Origin: Tolypocladium sp. Sup5 PDA-1
Lineage: Eukaryota > Ascomycota > Sordariomycetes > Hypocreales > Ophiocordycipitaceae
Direction of reading: 5' to 3'
DNA length: 64,000 bases
Assembly (NCBI GenBank): GCA_000750105.3
Contig: JPHH03000010.1
Location: 310,001-374,000, forward strand
The notes under the pieces were generated by a model. That model did no database searches. It was not told the DNA's origin and saw nothing but the letters and a program-made list of their open reading frames with translations. This document shows positions 1 through 10,395 of this stretch, one piece after another; within the stretch, counting starts at the first letter, position 1, and each line of letters opens with the position of its first letter. Made by a program: the position numbers and the translations under genes.

Positions 1-53
1 CGCCGCTGGCCATTGAGCCAAGGACGGGACGGGTAGGTTCCTCCGACTGGCCC

Positions 54-1340
54 ATGCACGGCCAGCAGAATAGCATGGGAGACGAGCGCAAACGGCCGAT
101 ACACCAGACCCTGGGGCTCGAGGTCCGCAACGAGGACGACTCGAAATGGATCCACCGCGACAAGCTGGCCAAGATCGAGAGCGAGGAGCTCCAAGCCGCG
201 GGCATCTTCGTCCCCAGATCCAGAGCCCCCAGCAAGCAGAGGCGAGAGCGGAGCCAGAGCCGCCTCACCCGGGGGGGCGATTCCACCGACATGAGCAACA
301 GTCGGCCTACCGACGTGGGCAATGCTCGACCCGCCGACCTGAGCAATGCGCGACCCAGGAAGGACTCCGCGACCTTGGAGCAGCTGGCAGTTGCAGTTGC
401 GGAGCCGACGATGCCCCTCTGGGATCTGAGGACGCCAGAGGAAATTGCCGAGGAGGAGGCACACGCCTACTTTGCCTCCAACGGCAAGGGGGGGTCTCGC
501 ATCCCCGTGGCCAAGACGAGCCCTGCACCCATTCCTGTGGACTATCTGGAACGTGAAGCGCCGGCGGCACGCAAACTAAACGAGAACCCCGAAGGCGACA
601 TGATATCGTACCCGAAGCCTCGATCCCGAAGTGCCAGTCTCTCCGTCAGCGACCAGGCGAGCACCGCCACTGGGTCACGCACGGCTGCGAAGCGATCCGT
701 GACGGATATGTCGCCAAAGAAGAACACGCCGCGCAAGACGTCGGCTGCTTCCAAGAACAGCTTAAGCACCGGGCGGCCAAAGACGCGATCGGGGCCCATC
801 AAGGATGCGCCCAGCACCAGGCCTTCCACCAGAGCAGGCGAGATTTCTGCAGCGAGCAAGCAGCCCGAGGGCGACCCGCCGTGGATGCTCAACTCGTACA
901 AGCCTGACCCGCGATTGCCGCCCGACCAGCAGCTGCTCCCTACCGTGGCCAGACGGCTTCAGCAGGAAAAGTGGGAAAAGGAGGGCAAGTTTGGCGACGT
1001 CTATGACAAGGAGTTCCGGCCGCTCAACGACAACGAGCTCCTGAGGCCGCCCGAACCCGAACCCGAGAACACCAGCCCAGTCGAAGAGGAGAACGCACGG
1101 CAGTCGAACGAATGGCCACTCAAGCCGGGCGTCGCCAAGAGCCCGACTCTGCGGCAGGGCTCCTACTCGACGATGCCCAAGATCTCCGACAAGCCGCCCC
1201 TCAGCCCCATGGCGAGCCCCCGAACTCCCGTCACACAGCAGCCGACGCCCGCGCCTCAGATACAGGACAACTCCCCGGCAACGCCAGACCAACATGAAGA
1301 CGAAAAGAAGGGGGGCTGCGGGTGCTGCGTGGTCATGTGA
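54..1340 (+). CDS. CaaX-box (prenylated) low-complexity protein, 5' end uncertain
   Basis: The 428-codon frame is open to the left edge of the window (no stop from position 3), so the first ATG at 54 may not be the real start and the gene may begin or have an exon upstream. The protein is charged, Ser/Pro/Arg-rich and looks largely disordered, with conserved-looking short blocks such as KWIHRDKLAKIESEELQAAG near the N-terminus and PLWDLRTPEEIAEEEAHAYF around residues 120-140. It ends GGCGCCVVM: a CaaX box (CVVM) for farnesylation or geranylgeranylation preceded by extra cysteines that could be palmitoylated, implying plasma-membrane anchoring. Fungal cell-end markers of the TeaR/Mod5 type are prenylated polarity proteins of this general build; that match is a hypothesis from architecture only. 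No catalytic domain is visible. Confidence 0.7.
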   Translation: MHGQQNSMGDERKRPIHQTLGLEVRNEDDSKWIHRDKLAKIESEELQAAGIFVPRSRAPSKQRRERSQSRLTRGGDSTDMSNSRPTDVGNARPADLSNARPRKDSATLEQLAVAVAEPTMPLWDLRTPEEIAEEEAHAYFASNGKGGSRIPVAKTSPAPIPVDYLEREAPAARKLNENPEGDMISYPKPRSRSASLSVSDQASTATGSRTAAKRSVTDMSPKKNTPRKTSAASKNSLSTGRPKTRSGPIKDAPSTRPSTRAGEISAASKQPEGDPPWMLNSYKPDPRLPPDQQLLPTVARRLQQEKWEKEGKFGDVYDKEFRPLNDNELLRPPEPEPENTSPVEEENARQSNEWPLKPGVAKSPTLRQGSYSTMPKISDKPPLSPMASPRTPVTQQPTPAPQIQDNSPATPDQHEDEKKGGCGCCVVM

Positions 1341-2983
1341 GGCCGCACTCTACTGTGGTCTCTGCATCTCAGGAGAATCAGAAGTCCCGAATTGTAATTG
1401 GAAACGGACCGAGACGCAGTTGAACGGACATTCGACGATTCTTCACAACAACCATTCACGACGTTACGACTATTGACTACCCCGAACCCTGATTTCAGCC
1501 ATTGTGTTGTTTTAACCCCATCATCTCAGCCACATATCAGCTTTAGCGGCCCATTGCTTCTTTCCTTTGTCGAGCTTACCATCATGCGGGGTCTGAGCCA
1601 GACGACGGCGACGACCACCGCAGGGCAGATATGCCGCCAAGCATCTTATCGCATGGCCCAGGATATCGCATGCCCGCCTACTGTTTCGATGCCGGTTCAG
1701 GCTCCCCGGAACCCTCCGTTTTGTATGCATTGTAATCATGCAACCCAACTTTTGTTCTCCCCGACTGCACTTCCCTTCTGCGCCTGTTTTCATTCGCATT
1801 CTTGGCAGCCAGCTTGGTGTTTCTTGATCAACTTTTCAGGATGAGGGCCTTGGTTTCGGTGTGAGATGGAGAAGACGGACATTCATTCCCCTTGTTTTCT
1901 GAACTGAGAGTCCTTGCGACTCGTCAGGCGATTAGGTACACTGCCCTGGCAGGTGCCGCGAAAATGGAGGGAGCCGAGGCTCATTGTGATATAGATACCC
2001 CCTCTAGCGAGGATGGATTGGGAGTTGGCGGAGAAGTAGTAGAGAACAATGAGAGGTACTACTTGCATTCACGCGCTTGATGCGTGAGGATGAGTGACGA
2101 GGCCGGCTCCACGCGGGACGCCTTGATCGGATGGCGGCCCCGCATCTGGCCGGCAGTGTCGGCGCTGGACACGCGGCTCACGCAGGGCAATTCGATGCAC
2201 CCTTGTGAGAGACGGCAGCATGTTCCACTTCATTATCTCTTCCAGTGTGCGAAGGCTCCAGCTTTGTATCCTGTAAGGGTTATGATGTGCTGCAAGGTAC
2301 CTTGGCCAGTAAAAGGTCACATTCTGAGAGGCAGCTAGTAATATATGAGCCTGTGTAGTATCTCGGTGTAGGCCGTAGGTCGAAGTAATAGAAAGGAACG
2401 GTGATAAACGCCAGGAATAGCGAGGAATAACAGGAATAGCGAGGAATAGTAGGAATAGCGAGGAACTGTAAGGAATAAGGGGAATATGGGGAGGGTTGGA
2501 GCCTTCGCACACTACGGAGTACGAAGCAACTTGGAAGGGATGCTGTTGTGATTGAACGAGATCGAAGCAGGCCGGCTGGAGCTGCAACGAGCGGGGTGCA
2601 GCCCAGCTCTGCGTGTCGTGGCGCAATTGCTCCAAGGGCGATTGCTCAGATGGATGAAAACGTCGGGCCACATGCGAGACTCGGAATGAGAACCCAAGTT
2701 TTGAGCTGGGAGAGCTGACGGAAAGCAGGTTCTTGAGTTGGGCTGAGGTCCGCTGGCGTTTGGGGTTACATCATCGATGATGGCGAGGCTCAGAGGCGGA
2801 ATCCACTCCCGTGCCGGGCTCCGGATGGGGTAGCTGGTGGTGCCACGGGAGGTTCTTATAGCCGGACAGAGCTCGTGTTCTAACGTGGGAGCTTTCCTTT
2901 GCAATTGCTGAGCTTGATTGAACTTTGAGCTGAAAATCGACTTTTGCAAGTGAAGGCTTCTGTGAAGCTGATTGATAGACACG
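1341..2983. other. Intergenic region with a 17-bp inverted-repeat element
   Basis: No convincing coding exon is seen in these 1.6 kb. The stretch holds the inverted-repeat element described separately at 2244-2513, including its GGAATAGCGA tandem units, and the presumed promoter of the decarboxylase gene that starts at 2984. Open frames here are short, in all frames, and match no family I recognise. Confidence 0.5.
2244..2513. mobile_element. Putative 270-bp MITE-like element with 17-bp terminal inverted repeats
   Basis: AGTGTGCGAAGGCTCCA at 2244-2260 is repeated exactly in inverted orientation at 2497-2513. Between them is no coding capacity, and the right half carries tandem GGAATAGCGA-type units (about 2413-2480). 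A diverged relative of the end sequence plus the GGAA-rich subterminal part lies at about 50119-50197. No clear target-site duplication is visible (flanks cttcc and acgga), so the call of a non-autonomous transposon rests on the inverted repeats and the second copy. Confidence 0.6.
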
Positions 2984-4572
2984 ATGGTTCACCAACACGG
3001 CGATGAGCATGACATCCCTCACCAGTACCGGATTTACAAGTAAGCGCACTTCTCTCTAACTTCATCCCTTCATCCTTTACCATTATCTCTCTAACACGGA
3101 ATAAAGACCCGGCGCCTGGCTGCCCGCGGACCACCGCGTCCACCGCGAGTACCTCCGCCGCGTAACCGCGCACGTCGACGCCAACCCGGCGACGGAGCTG
3201 ACGCCGGCGCTGGCCGACTTCAAGCGCTTCATCGAGGAGACGCCGCGCGTGTACATGTACTTTTCGCAGATGTTCGACGAGATCCCGCGCAAGCACCCGT
3301 ACTGGCGGGACCCGACGGGCACGCGCCAGATCCGCGACTACGAGCACATGCTGCAAGTGCTGAACCACATCGTCACGCGCGCGCCGGAGTGGACGGACGC
3401 GGCGGAGAGCGTGGGCGTGGTGGGGGTGCCGATGTGTGCGATTTTCGACTATCCGATGGGGACGGCGAGGTGAGTGTCTCTGGGATTGCTGTCTCGACTG
3501 GAGATGGCTGGTGCTGACGAGTGGCAGTGGACATGCGGCGTTTCTGGACCCGGATGTGAATAGGATGCTCAAGAAGGTGTTGAACGAATGGGGCAAGTTC
3601 TTGCAGGTGAGTTGCTAAACACTTTCTGATGAGTGATGGGTGACGAGTTGATGAACTGACATGTACAGACACCGGCGTCGGCAGAGGTCCTCGGAGACCA
3701 CAAGCTGGGCTGGTTTGGAGGAACTGGTCTCGGCGACCTGATGCAGGTTGCCAACGCGCCGTACGAGTCGTCGATGAAGTTTGAGGAAATGTACATCTGC
3801 GACCCGTCGGCCAAGCACTACGGCTACAAGTCCTGGGACGGTGAGTGCCCAAGCGTTCATCCATCACAACATGACACTCACACTGGAAACAGACTTCTTC
3901 ACCCGCCAGCTCCACGACGCGGCCCGCCCCGTGGCCTCCCCCGGCGACAACACAGTCATCGCCAACGCGTGCGAGTCCAAGGTGTACAACGTCGTGCACG
4001 GGGTGCACCTCCGCGACAAGTTCTTCATCAAGGGCCAGCCCTACTCGCCGCTCGACATGCTCGCGCACGACCCCCTCGCGCAGCACTTCGCCGGCGGCAC
4101 CGTCTACCAGGCGTTCCTGTCCGCGCTGTCGTACCACCGCTGGCACGCGCCGGTGAGCGGCGTGGTGCGCCGCGCGTTCGTCGCCGACGGGACGTACTTT
4201 TCCGAGCCGCTGTTCGAGGGCGTGGGCGAGGTCGGCGCGGAGGACATTGACAGCGAGGGCTTGAAGCATGGGCAGGGCTACCTGTCTGCGCTGGCGACGC
4301 GGGCGGTGATCTTCATCGAGGCGGAAAACAAGGATATCGGGCTGATGGCGTTTATCGGCATCGGCATGGACGAGGTGAGCACGTGTGACATTACGGTCAA
4401 GGAGGGGCAGAGGATCGAAAAGGGCCAGGAGCTGGGCATGTTCCACTTCGGGGGGTCGAGCCATTGCTTGCTGTTCAGGAAGGGGGTGCAGCTGGAGGGA
4501 TTCCCGGAGGTTGGGAGGGATGTGAATGTGCCGGTCCGGGCCAGGCTGGCGGTGGTCAAGGGCGGGCGATGA
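2984..4572 (+). CDS. PsiD-like / phosphatidylserine decarboxylase family enzyme
   Basis: Five exons join in phase: 2984-3039, 3107-3469, 3528-3606, 3669-3840, 3893-4572, giving 449 aa. The N-terminal half (about residues 20-200) resembles the PSDC domain found ahead of the catalytic part in fungal L-tryptophan decarboxylase PsiD-type proteins; the C-terminal half is the phosphatidylserine decarboxylase fold. The motif HFGGSSHCLLF near residue 410 contains the GSS self-cleavage site, where the internal serine becomes the pyruvoyl cofactor, so the product should be processed into two chains. No N-terminal membrane anchor or mitochondrial presequence is obvious, which argues against housekeeping Psd1 and for a soluble amino-acid decarboxylase. 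The substrate (Trp or another amino acid) is inferred, not shown. No sign of damage. Confidence 0.88.
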
Positions 4573-4922
4573 GCATGTCTCTTGATATGTAGATTGATAT
4601 TGAGTCTTCTATTTGCACACACGCATATCTCTGTTTGCACTCGACGTAGGCCCACCCTTGGTCTCGTACGAAGTTACCGATTCAAGCTATCGATGCGGCA
4701 ACCTGCCCTAATTTGAGCTCGACAAAGTCCAAGGATCATGGATCGTAGTAGTAATCGAAGAAGAGATGGCGGCTATATAAATCCGCAGGTAATATGATCA
4801 ATAAGGGAACAGAGGGAACAGAGGGAACAGAGAGGTATTAGAGGGAACAGGGAACAATGGCTCTCATCGAAATTCATTCAAACGCCTATTCTCATCATCG
4901 CATCATCGCATCATCACTCGTC
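4573..4922. repeat. Intergenic spacer with AGAGGGAAC tandem repeat
   Basis: The 350-bp gap between the convergent decarboxylase and GST genes carries a short tandem array of GGGAACAGA-type units at about 4803-4856. The GGAA-rich composition recalls the subterminal parts of the inverted-repeat elements at 2244-2513 and 50119-50197, but no terminal repeat is seen here. Both 3' ends presumably lie in this gap. Confidence 0.5.
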
Positions 4923-5960
4923 TCACTTCTTGGCATCCTCCTTCATCCCGCTCTGCACCCAGTTCCGCGCCCCCTCGGCCTTCTTGTCCAGCTCCTCCTC
5001 GGTCAGCGAGTCGTTCTCAAACGCCGTGTGCGGCTTGGGCACATGGCGGCCCTTCTCGAAGCCGGGGCGCTTGAGCAGCGTCTGCAGCCACTTTTCAAGG
5101 TGTGGGAACTCGTCGAGGCTGATGCCGGCCCAGCCTGGTTGCAAGTGTCAGCCGCCACTGACAGAGGAGAGCTGGTGACTGAGCAGCGAGAACTTACTAT
5201 GCGAGGCGACCCAGCCCCAGCAGGAAATGTCGGCAATGGTGACACGGTCGCCGACGAGGTAGCCAGAGGAGGACTTGGCGAGGTGCGTGTCCATGGTGCG
5301 GTAGAGGCGGCGGGTCTCGTTGCCGTAACGGTCGATGCCGTACTGGATCTTTTCGGGGGCGTATCCTGCGTGGTATTAGTCGAGGTGACTTCATGTTGGA
5401 TGAGCCAAGATAACAGACTCTTGAAATGGTTCGATTGTCCCTGAATCGGGCCTGAAAACTTTTATGTTAATAATACGCAAATATTGATAGCTTCTTCCTG
5501 ATAAATACTTACCCAAACCGCCCATCTGCCACATCAACTGCTGAAGTCAGTCCCGCGCCCTCAACTACGTCATCGGAGGCTTCAACCTACCCAGCTCGTC
5601 ACCTCCCAGTGCTCGGCCGTGTCCTTGGGGTACGACAGCTTGTGGTCCTTGTCGTACCGGTCCACGAGGTACTCGAGGATGGCGCCGCTCTCGAAGACGC
5701 GGATCTGCTGGCCGTTGGGGAGCTTGTCCGTGATGGCGGGGATGCGGCCGTTGGGGTTGATGTCGAGGAACCACTGCTCCTTTTGCTCGTTCTTCATCAT
5801 CTCGATGTTGTACGTCTGCGCGCGTGTCAGTCGTGCGGTTGCGCGGTCATGCCTCGTGGCCTACCTTGTATTCCAGCCCCAGCTCCTCGAGCAGGATGGA
5901 GGCCTTGATGCCATTGGGCGTCGCCGCCGTGTAGAGCGTGATGTCGGTCTTGGTGGCCAT
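4923..5960 (-). CDS. Glutathione S-transferase (Ure2p-like fungal class)
   Basis: Six exons on the minus strand, 5865-5960, 5591-5815, 5513-5540, 5419-5451, 5198-5365 and 4923-5134, join in phase to 253 aa; two exons are only 28 and 33 nt. The start at 5960 opens directly into the thioredoxin-like domain (DITLYTAATPNGIKASILLE, residues 6-25), followed by NPNGRIPAITD and the ESGAILEYL glutathione-binding segment (the cis-Pro and Glu-Ser pair). The all-helical C-terminal domain follows, with the family signatures LMWQMGGLGP and RYAPEKIQYGIDRY and the N-capping segment LVGDRVTIADIS. The family conjugates glutathione to electrophiles or reduces peroxides in the cytosol. The intron after 5419 uses a weaker GTCTGT donor. 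It looks intact and functional. Confidence 0.93.
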
Positions 5961-6641
5961 GGTGATGAGATGCTTGCCTAGCTGTTCGAGGCGCAATGTC
6001 ATGTCCTTCTTGCGCGAAACGTACCTCGGATGCGTCTTTATAGTATCGCAGCTCCGTGGCCTCCTTGAGACCTCGACGGCGCCAGCTTCCAGTCCGAGCT
6101 TGGTAATCCAGCCACCCGGCCCGCTCGCAGCGCACATGCTTAGAAATCTGGTACCATCACGTCACCAATCATGCCCACGTCGCAGCGCCATGGCGCGCCC
6201 GCGATGCGAGGGGGAGTCGAGGGTTAGGTTGGCATTGCCCCGAGCATGACGCCGGCCAGGCACGCGCGGGATGGATTGACGGGGCGCTGATGCGGTAGCT
6301 ACGAAGTCCTCCGGGGGATGTTGGCACGGAGGCCCACGGCGGTGCTGACATGCCGCGATGGAGCCCGGAGATGACGAATCTGATGCAATTGGCCTCTTCT
6401 AATAATATTCTTGATGCTTTCACGGTCCGCGTTCTCGGGTCAAGTCACGGCAAGATCCGCAAACCAACTGCTGGGATTCCTGCGTTGGCTTGATGCGCCC
6501 CGTTCTAGAACTCACGGCGAGTCAACTTTGCTCTGTCACTTGCGTCACCTTGCTAACAGCCGAAGGACGTTCGTTTCCTTCAGGATATCTCTTGTGCTTC
6601 TTCACGCGCACGGCGTCAACCGTGAATCCTCCAACGTCCGC
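5961..6641. other. Intergenic, promoter side of the GST gene
   Basis: About 680 bp between the GST start and the PEBP stop. No gene is supported. Short frames on both strands have no recognisable motif. The region should contain the GST promoter and the 3' end of the PEBP gene. Confidence 0.4.
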
Positions 6642-7258
6642 TCAGTTGCTGGTATAGTAGTTGACCGCTAGAATAGGTCCTAGGCTGGCCTGCCTCTCCC
6701 AGTCGTCCAGGCTGAATCTCATCCTCCTCAGGCTGCTCCAGTTTCCCAGCTTGGTCCCGTCCGGCGGCGCATGCGCCTCGACGTCGAACTCGGCCGGCTG
6801 CTCGTACAGGAAGAAGCAGTATCGGTGCGGCGCGCTGCCCGGCGGCGGCCCGGGGCCGAGGTAGTTGGCGACGAACGGCCCCGTGGCCTTCAGTGCGTGC
6901 GCGTGCCCGCCCTCGGTATGCTCGGCCTTGAAGCCCGGCTGGATCCAGTGCAGGACCGGGCCCAGGATGCCAAAGGACGGGAACGGGGCGTCGAGGTCGA
7001 GACCCATGACCATGTAGGTGCCGTTGGGGTTGGGCACGGCGAAGCTCAGCTCGGGGACGTCCTGGGCATCTAACGTGGCAATGGCGTGAGCATTTTGTGA
7101 GTTTCTGCGTGAGCTGGATGGATGCGATGCTCACCAGCTCTGGGGATGTACTGCCCCGGCTCGACGACGTGCTTGCCGCCCAGGGTGAGGCCAAGGACCT
7201 TGGACTTGTCTGTTTCGATGAGGGCCAGCCCGGTCTTGATGCTCTCGTTGGACGGCAT
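6642..7258 (-). CDS. PEBP family protein (phosphatidylethanolamine-binding / Tfs1-like)
   Basis: Two exons, 7135-7258 and 6642-7069, give 183 aa. The ATG at 7258 (MPSNESIKTG) is the only ATG that fits; the longer open frame to 7267 begins with TTG. PEBP hallmarks are present in order: the MVMGLDLDAPFPSF segment (variant of the DPDxP anion-pocket motif), the LHWIQPGF block, and the PGSAPHRYCFFLYEQP block with the conserved His-Arg. The family includes yeast Tfs1, an inhibitor of carboxypeptidase Y and of Ras-GAP. No signal peptide is seen, so a cytosolic location is likely. Which partner it binds cannot be read from the sequence. Confidence 0.9.
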
Positions 7259-7978
7259 TTTGGTCAATGGAACGAAATCTCGAGGGTAAGTTGGAACGAG
7301 AGAGCAATTGCATATGGTTCAATCGCGCTGGAGGCGATCGGGGATTACAGACTACTCGTAGACCAACAGACACAGTACAGTGGCAGAGCGCTAAACTCCG
7401 GGGGCATCCCAGCCCGATGCCAGTTGATGCATCGGGCCGTGGCCGGCAGTTGAGACATATTATCTCGCGAAAGCATGGACACCAGCTGTGAGGCTGGAAC
7501 CGCGTGAGCGCATTGTTTGCTCCTGCTGTTGGCTCGTAGGTCCTCGGTTGGTTGGGTCGTTGACTCGTGGCTTCATGTCACGACTCACAGGGTCACAGAC
7601 TCACAATGGTGCTGCTGGCTGTAAGTGCCAACCCTGCCAAGTTCCAACCATGAGAAGCCATGTCGTCGACTAGTGCATGGCAAACATGAGCAAGCAGATG
7701 AAGTCAACCTGCTCTCTTCAGCAGCGTTCTCTGGGAAGCGCTGATGCACAAACGTGATGATCGTCGGGGGTGTTAGTCATCCCCGATGGCGACATTGGCG
7801 ACTTCCGCGGGAGGGATATTCTCCGCCTGAGCTTTTCACCCAACGACTTCATCGACCACGACTGCAATTTTTGCACATGCGATTCCTAGCCTCCGTGTCA
7901 ATGAGCATTGAATGAACGTTGCCCATAGCACTCCTCTCTGCTGAAATCCGCCTAGACCACGACGACACTCCACGAGCC
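7259..7978. other. Divergent intergenic region between PEBP and MFS genes
   Basis: About 720 bp separating two divergently transcribed genes; it must hold both promoters. No ORF with family resemblance was found. Confidence 0.4.
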
Positions 7979-9886
7979 ATGCCACGCTCCGACGAAGCGT
8001 CTGCCTCGGGCGTCGAGGCCTGGACAGCTGACCACAACTCCCATGTCGACCACCTGCAGAGGCCGAGCGACGACGCCGAGGACCCGCGCCCAGACCAGCC
8101 CCTACTCGAGGCCCCAGACGAAGACACGTGGAAGCCGCCCCGGGCCTTCACTTGGATCCAGGTCGCCATCATGCTCAACGTCTTCCTCTACGGCTTCGAC
8201 GGCACCATCACCGCCGCCACGTACGCCGTCATCAGCTCCGAGTTTGACGCGGCCAACACCGCGTCCTGGCTGACGACCTCGTACCTCGTCACCGCCGCTG
8301 CGTTCCAGCCCCTGTATGGCCGAGTGTCGGACATTTTCGGCCGGCGCGTGTGCTTCTTCACGTCCACCGTCACCTTTGCGGCTGGGTGTCTTGGTTGCGG
8401 CGTTGCCAGAAATGTCGTGTTTCTCAACATCATGCGGGCCTTGACGGGCTTCGGCGGCGGCGGGCTCATGACCATGGGTTAGTCCTCAGTCTCCCCGACG
8501 TGCTGTTCAGCCACTGACTCCATCATAGCGACAATCGTAAACTCAGACATGATCCCGTTCCGCAAGCGCGGCATGTATCAGGCGATGCAAAACGGCGTGT
8601 TCGGCTTCGGTGCCATTACCGGAGCCTCGTTTGGGGGCACAATCGCCGACCACATTGGCTGGCGGTGGTGCTTCCTCCTGCAGGTCCCCATATCTGTTAT
8701 GGCGTTTGTCGTGGGATGGCTGGTGCTGAAGAACCAGACGGGCGGCTTCTCGCTCGATGAAGGCCTAGGTGCCATGTGGGAGAAGGTCGATGTTTCTGGT
8801 TCCCTGCTGCTCGTCGTAGCCATCTCGATCCAGCTGGTTGGGCTCAGTCTTGGTGGCAACGAGTTGCCGTGGACCATTCCTTGGGTGGTTGGATCGCTGG
8901 TTGGCAGCGTCCTGCTGTTTGCGCTCTTCCTGCGGGTGGAAGCGACGACGACTGCGATTCCCGTCATTCCGCTGCGGATGCTCAAGGGGAGACTGCCCAT
9001 CGCGACGCAAATCGCCAATGTCTGCGCTGGCATGGCGGCGTACGGGGTAGGTCTCCAAGACCTGATTCTAGAACGCGCTGCTAACTTGTAGCAGTATCTT
9101 TTCATGCTCCCCCTGTTCTTCCAGGTGGTTTTGCTCGACTCGGCCACGAAAGCCGGTGCACGTCTCGCCATTCCCTCGCTGGCCACGCCAATCGGTGGCT
9201 TGATAGCAGGCATCGTCATGTCCCGCTGGGGACAGCTGATTCCTCTCATGCGCTGGGGCGTCGTTCTGATGACAATCGGCAACGCCTTGGTCACGTCGTT
9301 TGGATTCACCGACTCTGCTTGGAAGTACATCGTGTACATCTTCCCGGCCAACCTCGGCCAAGGCGTCGTGTACCCGTCGATTCTGTTTACGTCGCTCGCC
9401 TCTTTCGACCACGCAGGTATGCTCAACGATCTGTTGACAACCGAATCGTCTTACTGATGCTTCATGCAGATCACGCGGTCTCGGCGTCGACGGTGTACCT
9501 CATCCGGTCCCTCGGCACCGTCTGGGGCGTCTCGGTCACCTCTGCCATTGTGCAAACCTCGCTCAGCGTCCGTTTACCGGATGCTTTGGGCGTGATACCA
9601 GATAAATGGACAGTAGGACCTTTTCTTTACACCGTCTCGTGATTTACGTCTTGTTTGCGTGCGCTGCAGGGTGGAATGTGCTGGTGCTGACCTGGCTTAG
9701 ATGATTGACAAAATCCGACACTCGGTCGACGCCCTGCGGGACCTGCCCCCCGATGTGCAGCTCAAGGCTCGGCAGGTGTACTACGAAGGTATCCGCTACG
9801 CTTTCGGAGCGACGACTGCCATCGCGGCGGTGGCAGTCTGCGCGGCGTTTGTGGCCAACGGGAGCAACCTGCGCAAGACTCATTGA
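7979..9886 (+). CDS. MFS transporter, vacuolar basic amino acid / DHA2 (14-TMS) type
   Basis: Five exons, 7979-8477, 8529-9046, 9092-9416, 9470-9612 and 9701-9886, give 556 aa. A hydrophilic 55-residue N-terminus is followed by multiple membrane helices. Motif A is seen as GRVSDIFGRR between helices 2 and 3, and the block ATIVNSDMIPFRKRGMYQA after the first intron is typical of the VBA-type proteins that move basic amino acids into the vacuole, a subgroup of the drug:H+ antiporter-2 family. A drug or metabolite exporter is the alternative. The ATG at 7979 was chosen because upstream codons in the same frame start with a non-ATG codon. All joins keep frame, and the last exon encodes the usual PPDVQLKARQVYYEGIRYAF tail. 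Appears intact. Confidence 0.9.
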
Positions 9887-10395
9887 GTCTGCTGCTCACT
9901 AACACCCACCAGATAGATTCGAGGTAAAGGGTTTGCAAGATCGATCCATTGGGACTATGCAGCTGGTAAAAGGTAGTCGACGGTACGTATATCACACGTC
10001 GATGACAGGCTACCAACAGGTAGAGATCTTGGGGTCTGGGTGTTGCGAGAGTCGATGGGGGACTGAGAGATAGATATTAGCTGAGGGAGTTTGACTCGAT
10101 TTCTTGAAAGAGATAGTCACACAATTGGCAATAGACTGACGCCTTTCTCGCCCTGAGAATCACGTCCCGTCCCACACAATGTTTCATGCAGCTCTCTGGT
10201 GTTTCCGCTACTATGAGTCATCATGTCTCATCTACCGGTTGAAGTCAGCGCGAGCCATGACGGTGCGCCAAACAGAGAGACATCCACAATTAATGTCGAC
10301 AGGGCAAAGTATGAAAGTCGACCCCAAGACAGACGATAAGCAACATTCCCTTGCTCAGCATCTTGAGATGCCGTGAGAAAGGTGACAACGACTCC
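9887..10395. other. Intergenic region
   Basis: About 510 bp between the MFS and reductase genes, both on the plus strand. No coding exon or recognisable element was found; it should hold the MFS terminator and the promoter of the next gene. Confidence 0.4.

Noticed and set aside
2405..2480. Regularly spaced repeats that might suggest a CRISPR array
   Set aside because: Units are about 10 bp, contiguous, in a fungal context, and part of the inverted-repeat element; no spacers exist.
3373..4464. A 363-codon minus-strand open frame opposite the decarboxylase
   Set aside because: Mirror of a GC-rich coding exon; no motif; the plus-strand gene explains the sequence fully.
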